A stretch of 64,000 nt of DNA, taken from the NCBI RefSeq assembly GCF_018736105.1, contig NZ_CP076135.1, positions 5,206,001 through 5,270,000 on the forward strand, written 5' to 3'. Source of the DNA: Bradyrhizobium sediminis. GTDB taxonomy: Bacteria; Pseudomonadota; Alphaproteobacteria; Rhizobiales; Xanthobacteraceae. This document shows, one piece after another, positions 1-8,583 of this stretch. The position numbers and the translations under genes were made by a program. Position 1 is the stretch's first letter, and each line of letters starts with the position of its first letter. A model generated the notes under the pieces. The model worked only from the letters and a program-made list of their open reading frames with translations. It ran no database searches and was not told the DNA's origin.

Positions 1-1650
1 GGCGATGCCGATCAGGATCAGCGCCGATATCACCGACAGATTGCTGTGCGCGACCAGGCGGCCGATCAGCCCGGCATACCCCCGCTCGAGGCGGTCATAG
101 ACGGCGTTGAAGCCGCGATAGAAGAAGTTGCGCTGTTCAGGCGGCACCGGCCGTCGCAGCCACAGCGCGCATTGCGTCGGCTTCAGCGTTGCGGCGTTGA
201 CGGCGCTGAGCAGCGCGGTCGCGGCTATCACCAGCGCGAATTGCGCGTACATCCGTCCCGTCAGCCCCGGCAGGAACGCCGCCGGCAGGAACACCGAGAT
301 CAGCACCAGCGTGATGCCGACGATCGGCGCGAACAGCGCATCCATCGCCTTGATCGCCGCGTCATGGCCCGACATGCCCTGCTCGATATTGTGCGCGGCG
401 CCCTCGACCACGACGATGGCGTCGTCCACCACGATGCCGATCGCGAGCACGATCGCAAACAGGGTCGAGATGTTGACGGTGAAGCCGAGCGCCGCCATCG
501 CAGCAAAGGCGCCGATAATCGTCACCGGCACGGTGGTGGCAGGGACCAGCATCGCCCGCCAGTCCTGCAGAAAGATCAGGATCACGATCAGAACCAGAAA
601 GCCGGCCTCGATCAGGGTCTTGTAGACTTCCTTGATCGATTCCGAGACGAATTTGGTGGTGTCGAACGGCGTGTCGTACTTGATGTCCTGCGGAAATCCC
701 TTCGCCAGCGCCGCCATCTTGGCCTCGACCGCCTTCTCGACCTCGAGCGCGTTGGCGCCCGGCGACTGGAATACGGCGATGCCGGTGGAAGGCCTGTTGT
801 TGAGCGAGAATATCTGGCTGTAGGTCTGCGCGCCCAGTTCGACCCAGCCGACGTCGCGCACCCGGGTGACGTCGCCGCTGCTGCCGGTCTTGACGATGAT
901 GTTCTCGAACTGGCTCTTGTCGTCGAGCCGTCCGTTGACGTTGAGCGTGTACTGGAACGCCTGCCCGGCCGGCGTCGGCGGCGCGCCGACCTGGCCCGCG
1001 GTGACCTGCTGGCTCTGCTGCTGGATCGAGGAAATGACGTCCTGCGGCATCAGCCCGCGGACCTGCAGCTTGTTCGGGTCGAGCCAGACCCGCATCGAAT
1101 ACTGGCCGGCGCCGAACACCGTGACATTGCCCACCCCCGGCAGCCGCGACAGTTCGTCCCGGATATTGATGGTGGCGTAGTTGGAGAGGAAAAGGCTGTC
1201 ATAGGTCGCGTTCGGCGAAGTCAGCGTCACGAACAGCAGGATCGCCGTCGACCTCTTCTGCACGGTGACGCCCTGGTTCTGGACCGACTGCGGCAGCTGC
1301 GACAGCGCGCTCGACACCCGGTTCTGCACCAGCACCTGCGCGAAATTGAGATCGGTGCCGATCTTGAACGTCACCGTCAGCGAATAGGTGCCGTCGGCGC
1401 CGCTGTAGGACTGCATGTAAAGCATGTCCTCGACGCCGTTGACCTGCTGCTCGATCGGCAGCGCCACGGTGTCGATCACGGTCTTGGCGCTGGCGCCGGG
1501 ATAGCGGGTGGTGACCTGCACCGTCGGCGGCACCACGTCGGGATATTGCGCGACCGCGAGGCTGAACAGCGCCACGCCGCCGATCAAGATCATCAGGATC
1601 GCGATGACGTTGGAAAGAACCGGCCGCTCGATGAAGAATTTCGAAATCAT
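1..1650 (-). CDS. RND efflux transporter permease (AcrB/MexB/HAE1 family), C-terminal part outside window
   Basis: This is the inner-membrane proton-driven pump of a tripartite RND efflux system. The 550 residues present start MISKFFIERP, the usual HAE1 opening in which the first helix follows at once. The helix-4 proton-relay motif GIVVDDAIVVVE is readable on the minus strand near 410-440, and the large periplasmic pore loop lies between helices 1 and 2. Full-length members have about 1040 residues, so roughly half lies beyond base 1. It starts 10 bp after the stop of the adaptor gene, so the two form one operon. No outer-membrane channel gene or regulator is seen here. The substrate cannot be told from sequence; multidrug or solvent efflux is the family norm. 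Confidence 0.95.
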   Translation of the reverse strand, partial: MISKFFIERPVLSNVIAILMILIGGVALFSLAVAQYPDVVPPTVQVTTRYPGASAKTVIDTVALPIEQQVNGVEDMLYMQSYSGADGTYSLTVTFKIGTDLNFAQVLVQNRVSSALSQLPQSVQNQGVTVQKRSTAILLFVTLTSPNATYDSLFLSNYATINIRDELSRLPGVGNVTVFGAGQYSMRVWLDPNKLQVRGLMPQDVISSIQQQSQQVTAGQVGAPPTPAGQAFQYTLNVNGRLDDKSQFENIIVKTGSSGDVTRVRDVGWVELGAQTYSQIFSLNNRPSTGIAVFQSPGANALEVEKAVEAKMAALAKGFPQDIKYDTPFDTTKFVSESIKEVYKTLIEAGFLVLIVILIFLQDWRAMLVPATTVPVTIIGAFAAMAALGFTVNISTLFAIVLAIGIVVDDAIVVVEGAAHNIEQGMSGHDAAIKAMDALFAPIVGITLVLISVFLPAAFLPGLTGRMYAQFALVIAATALLSAVNAATLKPTQCALWLRRPVPPEQRNFFYRGFNAVYDRLERGYAGLIGRLVAHSNLSVISALILIGIA

Positions 1651-1660
1651 GGGCCCGGTC

Positions 1661-2863
1661 CTATTTGGCCGACGCCGGCGACGATTCGATCTTCCGCAGC
1701 TGCGGATCGACCTTCTGGCCGGGGATCGCCCGCAGCAGCCCGGCGATGACGACGCGATCGTCCGACTTCAGGCCGCTTTCGATCACGCGCAGACCGCCTT
1801 CCAGCGGCCCGGTCTGCACCTTGCGCTGCTCGACGACATTGTCCTTGTTCACCACCAGTACGTAGCGTCCGGCCTGGTCGCTGCCGAGCGCCGCGTCGGG
1901 CACCAGCAATGCGTTCTGCTGCTGATCGAGGGGCACGCGGATCCGGACGAAAGAGCCGGGCAGCAAGGCCCGGTCGGAATTCGGCAGCACGCCGCGCACC
2001 GCCAGCGTACCGGTCGACTGGTTGATGGTCGGGGCGGCGTAGTCGAGCTTGCCGTTGTGCGGATAGCCGTCTTCGGTTTGCAGCCCGACCTCGATCGGCA
2101 ACTGCCGGAGATCGTTCACCGTCATGCCCCGCCGGCGCGCTTCCTCGCGAATCCGCAGCACGTCCTGTTCGTTGACGCTGAAATTCACGTAGATCGGATC
2201 GAGCGCGACGATGGTCGCCAATTGCGTCGGCGACGACGCGCCGACCAGTTCGCCGACCGAGATGAGATGCGCGCTGACGACGCCGTCGAACGGCGCCGTG
2301 ACGGTGGTGTAGCCGTAATTGACCTGCGCGATCCTGGTATTGACCTGGGCCTGCGCGAGGTTGGCCTGCGCGTTGTCGCGGGCGGACGTCGAGGTGTCGA
2401 GCGTGGCCTGCGAGACGACTTGCCGCGAGACCAGTTCGGACTGGCGCTTGAAATCGGCCTCCGCCTGTTTCAGCGACGCCTGCGCGCCGGCCTCGGCCGC
2501 CTGCGCCTGTTCGAGCTTGAGCTTGTAGGTCTCGGGCTCGATCGTGAACAGCGTGGTGCCCTGCTTGACGAAATTGCCGTCCTGGTAATCGATCGATTGC
2601 AGAAAGCCCTGCACCCGCGCGACCAGATCGACGCTCTTGATCGGAGCGGTGTTGCCGGTGGCTTCGAGAAAACGCGTGATGCCTTGCTGCGCCGGCACGC
2701 CGACATCCACCTTCGGCGGCGGCGGCGGCACGAAGCTGTTTTGTTCGCAGGCACTCAATGTAACGAGCGCGAACAGCGCGAAAGCAGCACGGCAGGCCCC
2801 GGCGACTCCTTGCCGCACACCGCCGTTCGGACCGCTGCATGTTGGCGAACGCGCAGGCATCAT
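1661..2863 (-). CDS. RND efflux periplasmic adaptor (membrane fusion protein, AcrA/MexE-like lipoprotein)
   Basis: This is the periplasmic adaptor joining the RND pump to an outer-membrane channel. I chose the start at 2863 because it gives an N-terminal lipoprotein signal: a hydrophobic FALFALVTLSAC segment with the lipobox Cys at about residue 39. Earlier in-frame starts (to 2998) only add a non-signal-like leader. The body shows the biotinyl-lipoyl hairpin, an alpha-helical hairpin with many Gln/Ala (QAQAAEAGAQASLKQAEADF), then the beta-barrel (PFDGVVSAHLISVGELVG) and membrane-proximal domains. The length of about 400 residues is typical. It lies directly upstream of, and co-directional with, the permease. 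Confidence 0.93.
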   Translation of the reverse strand: MMPARSPTCSGPNGGVRQGVAGACRAAFALFALVTLSACEQNSFVPPPPPKVDVGVPAQQGITRFLEATGNTAPIKSVDLVARVQGFLQSIDYQDGNFVKQGTTLFTIEPETYKLKLEQAQAAEAGAQASLKQAEADFKRQSELVSRQVVSQATLDTSTSARDNAQANLAQAQVNTRIAQVNYGYTTVTAPFDGVVSAHLISVGELVGASSPTQLATIVALDPIYVNFSVNEQDVLRIREEARRRGMTVNDLRQLPIEVGLQTEDGYPHNGKLDYAAPTINQSTGTLAVRGVLPNSDRALLPGSFVRIRVPLDQQQNALLVPDAALGSDQAGRYVLVVNKDNVVEQRKVQTGPLEGGLRVIESGLKSDDRVVIAGLLRAIPGQKVDPQLRKIESSPASAK

Positions 2864-3073
2864 TCGCGGGCCCCAATTTGTTCTCGTTCCGAAAAGCTTT
2901 TGGTTCGGAAGCAGGCCATCCATGGATAGCAACAATCTTCTTGCAGAGGAACCTGAAACCGAAAATGATGATGCTGCTTTCGAAATTTTCCCTGTCACCC
3001 TTTTGTCATCCCTCTACTGAATTTTGCTTCGATTGCAGCGGCGGCTCAAGCGACACGATAAGGATTTCTTCAA

Positions 3074-3913
3074 ATGATCAACACGTTAAAACATCGGGCA
3101 ATGATGGCAACCGCCATGTTCATGGTGGTGACGCCGGCGTTTTCACAAGCGCCGACCGATGCACAACGCAGCGCCATCCGGTCCGAATGCCGCGCCGACT
3201 ATCAGGCGCTTTGCGCCAGCGTGCCGCCGGGCGGCGAAGCGTCGCTGCAATGCCTGCAGAAGAACATGCCGAACCTTTCGTCGGGCTGCGCGGGGGCCGT
3301 GCGCGCGGTGGGACCTGCCGCAGCGCCGAAGGCCGAATCCGCTCCGGCCGCGGCACCCAAGGCCGAGTCCGCTCCGGCTGCAGCACCGGCGAAGCCCGCT
3401 GCAACAACCTCGGCGCCGGCGGCAGCGCCGGCCGCTGCCCCCAAGGCGGCAGCTAGCACCGCGGCGAAACAGCCAACCGATGCGCAGGTTTCCGCGATCC
3501 GCACCGCGTGCCGCTCCGACTATCAGAAGGTTTGCGCCGGGGTCCCGACCGGCGGTTCTGCGTCGCTGCAATGCCTGGATATGAACAAGGCGAAGACGTC
3601 GGGCGGCTGCCAGCAGGCCCTCAACGCCGTTAGCGGCGGCACGGCCGCGCCTGCCGCAGGCGTCGCTACCGCCGCAGCCGCCAGTCCGGGAGCGGCGCCC
3701 GCCGCGGCTGCGCCCGCGCCGGCCTTGAGGCTGCGGCCGATGCTGCCGCGCGAGGAGTTGTTCGTGTTGAGGTCGGCTTGCAGCGGCGACGTTCGCGGGC
3801 TCTGCGGCGGCGTCGCGCCCGGCGGCGGCCGCATCATGCAATGCCTGGCGAACCAGCCCGCCACGATTTCGTCCGCCTGCAAGCAGGTGCTGGTGCAGTT
3901 CGCCGCGCCGTAG
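3074..3913 (+). CDS. Secreted protein with three Cys-rich (GLG1/FGFR-type) repeats
   Basis: The 279-residue protein has a signal peptide ending near AFSQA. It contains three copies of a roughly 40-residue module with the pattern C-x3-D-x4-C-x4-PGG-x5-CL-x8-C (first copy SECRADYQALC... ending in GC), at about residues 35-75, 145-185 and 230-275. The copies are joined by low-complexity Ala/Pro/Lys linkers with tandem AAPKAESAP units. The module matches the Cys_rich_FGFR/GLG1 repeat, known from eukaryotic Golgi proteins and common as small proteins in Rhizobiales; its bacterial role is not known. Four Cys per module suggest disulfides in the periplasm. The third module resembles the single module of the next gene more than its own siblings. 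Function not assigned. Confidence 0.8.
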   Translation: MINTLKHRAMMATAMFMVVTPAFSQAPTDAQRSAIRSECRADYQALCASVPPGGEASLQCLQKNMPNLSSGCAGAVRAVGPAAAPKAESAPAAAPKAESAPAAAPAKPAATTSAPAAAPAAAPKAAASTAAKQPTDAQVSAIRTACRSDYQKVCAGVPTGGSASLQCLDMNKAKTSGGCQQALNAVSGGTAAPAAGVATAAAASPGAAPAAAAPAPALRLRPMLPREELFVLRSACSGDVRGLCGGVAPGGGRIMQCLANQPATISSACKQVLVQFAAP

Positions 3914-3999
3914 ACCGGCATTAGGCGCCGTTCCGCCGGCGTCCCCGCAAGGCCGCCGGTCATTCCAGAGATCACCGACACAAGATAAGGAAACCACCA

Positions 4000-4224
4000 A
4001 TGCTGCGCTCGATACTGATGACCGCCGCCCTGCTGTGCGCCACGCAAACGGCGTTCGCCCAGGAGCTGACCGCCGAACAACGCAGCGCCTGCATGGGCGA
4101 CTATGAAAAGTATTGCAAAGGCGTCGTGCCCGGCGGCGGAAGGATTATCGCCTGCCTGGCCAAGGAGAACGACAAGATCACGCCGGCCTGCAAGAAAGTG
4201 CTGGCCGCCGCGGAAAAGAAGTAG
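4000..4224 (+). CDS. Small secreted protein with a single Cys-rich repeat
   Basis: The 74-residue protein has a signal peptide (MLRSILMTAALLCATQTAFA) followed by one Cys-rich module: C-MGDYEKY-C-KGVVPGGGRIIA-C and a final Cys. Its VxPGGGRI segment is nearly the same as in the third module of the larger protein just upstream, so the two genes probably arose by module duplication. An AAGGAAA-like ribosome-binding site precedes the ATG. The 86 bp gap between the genes would allow co-transcription. Role unknown; a periplasmic location is inferred from the signal peptide. Confidence 0.78.
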   Translation: MLRSILMTAALLCATQTAFAQELTAEQRSACMGDYEKYCKGVVPGGGRIIACLAKENDKITPACKKVLAAAEKK

Positions 4225-4275
4225 GCTGCCTTCGCACATCGCCGCACGCGGCGCATTCCGGCAGGATAGCCGGGC

Positions 4276-5133
4276 TCAGCGTGACGCTGCGGGACCCTGG
4301 CTGGTCGTCCAGCGGCCGCCGATCTTTTCCGTCAAGGTGCGGCAGACCTGCATCAGCCTTTCGACCACGGCCTGGTCATGCCGGCGGTCGAAGGCGGACG
4401 TCGCGATCACGGTGACGACGAGGGCGGCGCGCGCCTGGATATCGAGAATCGGCACCGCGGTGGCCCGCAATCCCGGGATCAGCATCTCGTCGACGGAGGC
4501 CGACATGGCGCCCCGCACCTTGCTGCGGATGGCGTCCACATCGGCGGCGCGCTTGTTGCTGGATTTTTCAATGTCGATCGCGCCGGCCGCTTCTTCGTCA
4601 TCCATGAAGCTGAGGAAGACGTGTCCGGTGGCCGAGCCGAGCAGCGGCAGCACCGATCCAACCGTCAACGACGTCGTCACCGGCGGGCGGCCGGCGTGCC
4701 AGCGCACGATGGTCGGGCCGAGCGGGCCGCGGGCCGCGACCAGCGTGGTGCGTCCGGTCTCGCGCGTGAAGGCAGCGATGGCCGGATCGGCGTCCGCGAA
4801 GACGTCGGTGCGCGCGAGCGCCGCAAGGCCGATCTGGATCGCCTGCGGGCCGAGGTCGTAACGCCCCGATGAGGCGTCCTGATGCGCCATGCCGGAAGCG
4901 ATCAGGCTGGCGAGATAGCGATGGGCCTGGGAGGCGGACAGGCCCGATCGCTTCGCCACCACGCCGAGCGTGGCCGGTTCCGGCTCGGCCGCCAGCGCGG
5001 CCAGCACGCGGAAACCGATATTGACCGACTGAATGCCGCGCCGGGGGGACGGCGTCGCATCAGACTCTCCGCCGATGCGCAGGCCCTTTACCGCTTTGCT
5101 GGTCGTTACCGGGCGAGGCTTCCTGGTGCGCAT
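4276..5133 (-). CDS. IclR family transcriptional regulator
   Basis: The 285-residue DNA-binding regulator has an N-terminal winged helix (about residues 33-95: GFRVLAALAAEPEPATLGVVAKRSGLSASQAHRYLASLIASG) and a C-terminal GAF-like effector-binding domain. IclR proteins often govern aromatic-acid degradation genes and bind an acyl or aromatic ligand. The gene follows the thioesterase gene by 12 bp on the same strand. That operon is divergent from the CoA-hydroxylase and CoA-ligase genes, so the likely targets are both sides of the 5575-5646 intergenic region, where a short dyad is seen. The ligand is inferred (salicylate or its CoA ester) and not shown. Confidence 0.92.
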   Translation of the reverse strand: MRTRKPRPVTTSKAVKGLRIGGESDATPSPRRGIQSVNIGFRVLAALAAEPEPATLGVVAKRSGLSASQAHRYLASLIASGMAHQDASSGRYDLGPQAIQIGLAALARTDVFADADPAIAAFTRETGRTTLVAARGPLGPTIVRWHAGRPPVTTSLTVGSVLPLLGSATGHVFLSFMDDEEAAGAIDIEKSSNKRAADVDAIRSKVRGAMSASVDEMLIPGLRATAVPILDIQARAALVVTVIATSAFDRRHDQAVVERLMQVCRTLTEKIGGRWTTSQGPAASR

Positions 5134-5145
5134 GTCGGATCTCGA

Positions 5146-5574
5146 TCAGGGCCTTGGGCCGGGGTTAGGTGCAGCGGCGTCGAGCATCGACATGAATTCT
5201 TCGCTGAGCGGCGCGCTCTTGATCGTGCCATCATCCTTCAGCTGCGCCCAGGCGCGGATTTCATATCCGGTTCCGATCAGCTTGGCCTTCGAGCTGAACC
5301 GATAGTCGACCCTGAAACGGCGCTCGCCGGCCCCTCGCACGGTGATCTCGATGTCCAGGACGTCGTCGTAGCGGGCGGGCGCCTTGAAATCCGAATGGGC
5401 TTCCACGATCGGCGTGACCGCCCCGAAGCGCTTTCGCAGCTCGCGCTGGCTCAGGCCGCAGCTGCGCAGGAGCCGCTGAAAGGCGCAGTCGAACCAATAG
5501 AAGTAGTTGGGATAAAAGACGATTCCGGCCTCGTCGCAGTCGCCCCATTCGATCGTGAAGCTGGTCGTGAACAT
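5146..5574 (-). CDS. Acyl-CoA thioesterase, 4-hydroxybenzoyl-CoA thioesterase (hot-dog) family
   Basis: The 142-residue hot-dog fold protein has the 4HBT signature near its N-terminus (WGDCDEAGIVFYPNYFYWFD), in which the Asp after GDC is the catalytic residue of the Pseudomonas-type enzymes. It should hydrolyse an aryl- or acyl-CoA to the free acid. Next to a salicylyl-CoA-type hydroxylase, the natural substrate would be gentisyl-CoA, releasing gentisate for the dioxygenase encoded at 11021-12061; this is inference from context. It heads the operon with the IclR gene and is divergent from the hydroxylase. Confidence 0.88.
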   Translation of the reverse strand: MFTTSFTIEWGDCDEAGIVFYPNYFYWFDCAFQRLLRSCGLSQRELRKRFGAVTPIVEAHSDFKAPARYDDVLDIEITVRGAGERRFRVDYRFSSKAKLIGTGYEIRAWAQLKDDGTIKSAPLSEEFMSMLDAAAPNPGPRP

Positions 5575-5594
5575 CGGTTCCTCCGTTTTCCACT

Positions 5595-5611
5595 ATTGCA
5601 TATTTGGCAAT
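5595..5611. promoter_or_regulatory. Candidate operator dyad between thioesterase-iclR and hydroxylase-ligase operons
   Basis: ATTGC and GCAAT form an inverted repeat with a 7-base spacer in the middle of the 72 bp divergent intergenic region. A weak promoter match toward the + strand (TTGCAT, 16 bp, TACCAT) overlaps it. The position suits an IclR-type regulator acting on both operons. A short dyad can occur by chance. Confidence 0.3.
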
Positions 5612-5646
5612 CGATTGTACCATGTAAAAAAGCGATGGAGGAGCAT

Positions 5647-6798
5647 GTGCGTATCGCCGTGATCGGCGGGGGCCCCGGAGGTCTCTATTTCTCGTACCTC
5701 TGGAAGAAGCGCCACCCGGACGCCCAGATCGACCTGTTCGAACAGAATCCGGCCGGCGCCACCTGGGGCTTCGGCGTGGTGTTCTCCGAACAGGCGCTCG
5801 AATTCCTGCGCGCCGACGATCCCGACACCGTCGAGGCGATCGCGCCGCGGATGGAGAGCTGGAAGAACATCACCCTGAATTTGCGCGGCGAGAGCGTCGA
5901 GATCGACGGCGTCGGCTTCTCGTCGATCGGCCGGCTCGAGCTTTTGACCATCCTGCAGCAGCGCGCCCATGCCGTCAGCGTCACGCCGCAATATGAAACG
6001 CTGCTGCAGTCGCTGGATCAATTGACCGGCTACGACCTGATCGTCGCGGCTGACGGCCTGAACTCGCTGGTGCGCCGCGGCTTCGAAGGCGACTTCGGCA
6101 CTTCATTGTCCTATTCCACCAACAAGTTCGCCTGGTACGGCACCACCAAGCGCTTCGAGACGCTGTCGCAGACCTTCGTGAAGACCGACCTCGGCACCTT
6201 CAACGCCCATCACTACCGCTACTCGCCCTCGATGAGCACGTTCCTGGTCGAATGCGATGCCGCGACCTGGCAGCGCTATGGTTTCGCCGACAAGAGCATC
6301 GAGCAATCGCAGGCGATCTGCGAGCAGGTCTTCGCCGCCACGCTCGGCGGACACAGGCTGGTGTCGAACAAATCGGTGTGGCGCAACTTCCCCTGGATCT
6401 GGAACGAACGCTGGTCGTTCAGGAACATGGTGCTGATCGGCGATGCCCTGCATACGGCGCATTTCTCGATCGGATCGGGCACCCGGCTCGCGATCGAGGA
6501 CGCGATTGCGCTGGTCAAGGCGCTGGAGGCCGAGCGCGATGTGTCGACGGCGCTCGACCGCTACCAGGCCGATCGCAAGCCGATCGTGCACAAGCTGGTG
6601 AAGGCGGCGCGGACCAGCGCCGACTGGTACGAAAACTTCCCCGAACATATGAAACTCGGTCTGATGGATTTTGGTTACAGCTACATCACCCGCTCCGGCC
6701 GCATCGACGATGTCAGGCTGCGCGCGATGTCGCCGGCTTTCATGGCGCGCTACGAGGCGTCGAAGCGGCCGTTGCAGCAGGGCGGGAGCCGGACATGA
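5647..6798 (+). CDS. FAD-dependent aryl-CoA monooxygenase, salicylyl-CoA 5-hydroxylase-like
   Basis: This class A flavin monooxygenase has about 383 residues. It has an N-terminal Rossmann fingerprint (RIAVIGGGPGGLYFSYLWKK) and the second FAD motif MVLIGDALHTAHFSIGSGT. The family with this GDALHTAHFSIGSGT variant acts on aryl-CoA thioesters (salicylyl-CoA 5-hydroxylase SdgC, and the N-terminal half of 2-aminobenzoyl-CoA monooxygenase/reductase). The C-terminal Old-Yellow-Enzyme domain of the longer fused forms is absent. I chose GTG 5647 because GGAGG (5637-5641) sits 5 bases upstream and the protein then begins right at the FAD motif; ATG 5635 is an alternative. The stop overlaps the next start as ATGA, so it is translationally coupled to the CoA ligase. 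The exact substrate is inferred. Confidence 0.85.
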   Translation: MRIAVIGGGPGGLYFSYLWKKRHPDAQIDLFEQNPAGATWGFGVVFSEQALEFLRADDPDTVEAIAPRMESWKNITLNLRGESVEIDGVGFSSIGRLELLTILQQRAHAVSVTPQYETLLQSLDQLTGYDLIVAADGLNSLVRRGFEGDFGTSLSYSTNKFAWYGTTKRFETLSQTFVKTDLGTFNAHHYRYSPSMSTFLVECDAATWQRYGFADKSIEQSQAICEQVFAATLGGHRLVSNKSVWRNFPWIWNERWSFRNMVLIGDALHTAHFSIGSGTRLAIEDAIALVKALEAERDVSTALDRYQADRKPIVHKLVKAARTSADWYENFPEHMKLGLMDFGYSYITRSGRIDDVRLRAMSPAFMARYEASKRPLQQGGSRT

Positions 6799-8423
6799 CG
6801 CGGCCGGATCGCATGCCGGAGATCGCCGACGGCGTGCCGCCGGACAGCCCCGGTGCGCGCGAAATCGGCTTTGCGATTCCGCAGACCTACAACGCCAGCC
6901 GCATCCTGTTCGACAACCTCGGCAAGGGCCGCGGCGACCGGCCGGCGCTGGTCGGCCCGGGCGGGTCGTGCAGCTATGCCGAACTCTGCGCCGAGGCCTG
7001 CCGCTGGGGCCACGGCTTGATCTCGCTCGGGCTGAAGCGCGGCGACCGCGTGCTGATGTTTCTCGACGATACGCCGGCCTATCCGGCGGCATTCTTCGGC
7101 GCGGTGCGCGCCGGCTTCGTGCCGCTGTTGATCAACACGCTGACGCCGCCGGATCTGCTGCAATTCTATCTCGCCGATTCCGGCGCGGCGGTTGCCGTCA
7201 CCGACGCCGAATTTGTCGCGCGCTTCGACGCGCAGGCCTGCAAGGATACGCGGCTGCGCACGCTGATCGTGGTCAATGGCGCGGCTGGCGATCACGCGGT
7301 GCCGGACACGATCATCACCGAGCCATGGCTGCAGGGATTTTCCGCCGAGCTCGCGGAAGCCGGCACCGGCCGCAACGAAATGGCGTTCTGGATGTACTCG
7401 TCGGGCTCGACCGGACGGCCCAAGGGCATCGTCCATCTGCAGCACGACATGGCCTACAGCGAGGCCGCCTTCGCGCGCAACGTGCTGAAGCTTGAAGCCA
7501 GCGACATCTGCTTCTCGGTGCCGAAGATGTTCTTCGCCTACGGCTTCGGCAACTCCATCACCTTCCCGTTCGCGGCCGGCGCGGCGACGCTGCTGCTGCC
7601 GGGCCAGCCGAAGCCGGCCACGATCTTCGCGGCGATCGAACGGTTCAAGCCTTCCGTCTTCTTCGGCCTGCCGACGCTCTATACCTCGCTGACCAAGGCC
7701 GACGGCGCGGCCGACACGGATTTCTCCTCGCTGCGGATGGCGCTGTCAGCCGCGGAAGTGCTTTCGGCCGAGGTCTTCAACGGCTGGAAGCGGCTGACCG
7801 GCCTCGAAATCGTGGAGGGGCTGGGATCGACGGAAGTGCTGCACATCTATCTCAGCAATCGTCCGGAGAAGAAAAAACTCGGCGCCGCCGGGCTGCGCGT
7901 GCCCGGCTATGAAGTTGCCTTGAAAGACAAGGAGGGCCGCGAGGTCGGTGACGGCGAGGAAGGCATCTTGTGGGTGCGCGGCGATTCCAACACGCCGCTG
8001 TACTGGAACCGGCCGGACAAATCGGCCGAGACCATCCGCGACGGCGGCTGGATCTACACCGGCGACCGCTTCGTGCGCGATGCCGACGGCTTCCATTTCT
8101 TCCGCGGCCGCGCCGACGACCTCATCAAGATCTCCGGCCAGTGGGTCTATCCACTCGAGGTCGAGCTTTGCCTCGCCGAGCATCCCGCCGTGCGCGAATG
8201 CGCGGTGTTCGCCGCCGAACTGCCCGACCGGCGCATGACCCTGAAGGCGGTGGTGGTGATGAACGACCGCGGCTTCGATGCAGGCCATGCGACGAAGATG
8301 CTGCAGGATTTCGTCAAGGCAAAACTGCTGCCCTACAAATATCCGCGCGAGATCTCCTTCATCGAGGAATTGCCGAAGACCGGCACCGGCAAGATCGACC
8401 GGCAGGCCGTGATGCGGATGTAG
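6795..8423 (+). CDS. Aryl-CoA ligase of the benzoate-CoA ligase family
   Basis: The 542-residue AMP-forming ligase activates an aromatic acid to its CoA ester. It shows the P-loop YSSGSTGRPKGIVH, the A5 motif GLGSTEVLHIYLSN, the A8 motif YTGDRFVRDADGFHFFRGRADDLIK and the catalytic C-terminal Lys in PKTGTGKIDR. The alignment style (VPKMFFAYGFGNS, PTLYTSL) is that of benzoate/4-hydroxybenzoate/2-aminobenzoate-CoA ligases. It overlaps the hydroxylase gene by 4 bp. In this setting salicylate is the best candidate substrate, with benzoate or anthranilate as alternatives. A palindromic repeat follows its stop. Confidence 0.92.
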   Translation: MTRPDRMPEIADGVPPDSPGAREIGFAIPQTYNASRILFDNLGKGRGDRPALVGPGGSCSYAELCAEACRWGHGLISLGLKRGDRVLMFLDDTPAYPAAFFGAVRAGFVPLLINTLTPPDLLQFYLADSGAAVAVTDAEFVARFDAQACKDTRLRTLIVVNGAAGDHAVPDTIITEPWLQGFSAELAEAGTGRNEMAFWMYSSGSTGRPKGIVHLQHDMAYSEAAFARNVLKLEASDICFSVPKMFFAYGFGNSITFPFAAGAATLLLPGQPKPATIFAAIERFKPSVFFGLPTLYTSLTKADGAADTDFSSLRMALSAAEVLSAEVFNGWKRLTGLEIVEGLGSTEVLHIYLSNRPEKKKLGAAGLRVPGYEVALKDKEGREVGDGEEGILWVRGDSNTPLYWNRPDKSAETIRDGGWIYTGDRFVRDADGFHFFRGRADDLIKISGQWVYPLEVELCLAEHPAVRECAVFAAELPDRRMTLKAVVVMNDRGFDAGHATKMLQDFVKAKLLPYKYPREISFIEELPKTGTGKIDRQAVMRM

Positions 8424-8439
8424 CCCAAATGAACCCGGT

Positions 8440-8572
8440 GCCGTCCCCGCGAAAGCGGGGACCCATAACCACCGATGTTTGCTGGTACGATTGATAGCCG
8501 CTCCAGCGTCTTTCAACATACGCATCGGTGGCTATGGGTCCCGGCTCGCGCTTCGCTTGGCCGGGACGACGG
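8440..8572. repeat. Palindromic repeat, family A (CGTCCCCGCGAAAGCGGGGAC type)
   Basis: Two half-elements face each other. A GC-rich hairpin CCCCGC-GAAA-GCGGGG lies at the left. ATAACCACCGATG pairs with CATCGGTGGCTAT across the middle. A right end, CCGGCTCGCGCTTCGCTTGGCCGGGACGAC, closes the element. It fills the 160 bp between the convergent CoA-ligase and hydroxybenzoate-hydroxylase genes and could act as a bidirectional terminator. Similar elements lie at 38504, 42541, 43959 and 47051. Confidence 0.7.
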
Positions 8573-8583
8573 ATAGTTTTTGT

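Noticed and set aside
46..1749. 567-residue + strand open frame
   Set aside because: It is antisense to the RND permease, and its Arg/His/Asp-rich composition is the usual shadow of a high-GC gene. The minus strand encodes clear HAE1 motifs.
3143..4000. 285-residue minus-strand open frame
   Set aside because: Antisense to the Cys-rich repeat protein, which has a signal peptide and periodic Cys modules on the + strand.
4882..5634. Upstream in-frame extension of the aryl-CoA hydroxylase gene
   Set aside because: The frame is open, but it overlaps the IclR and thioesterase genes in antisense and its sequence is shadow-like. The ribosome-binding site and FAD motif place the start at 5647.
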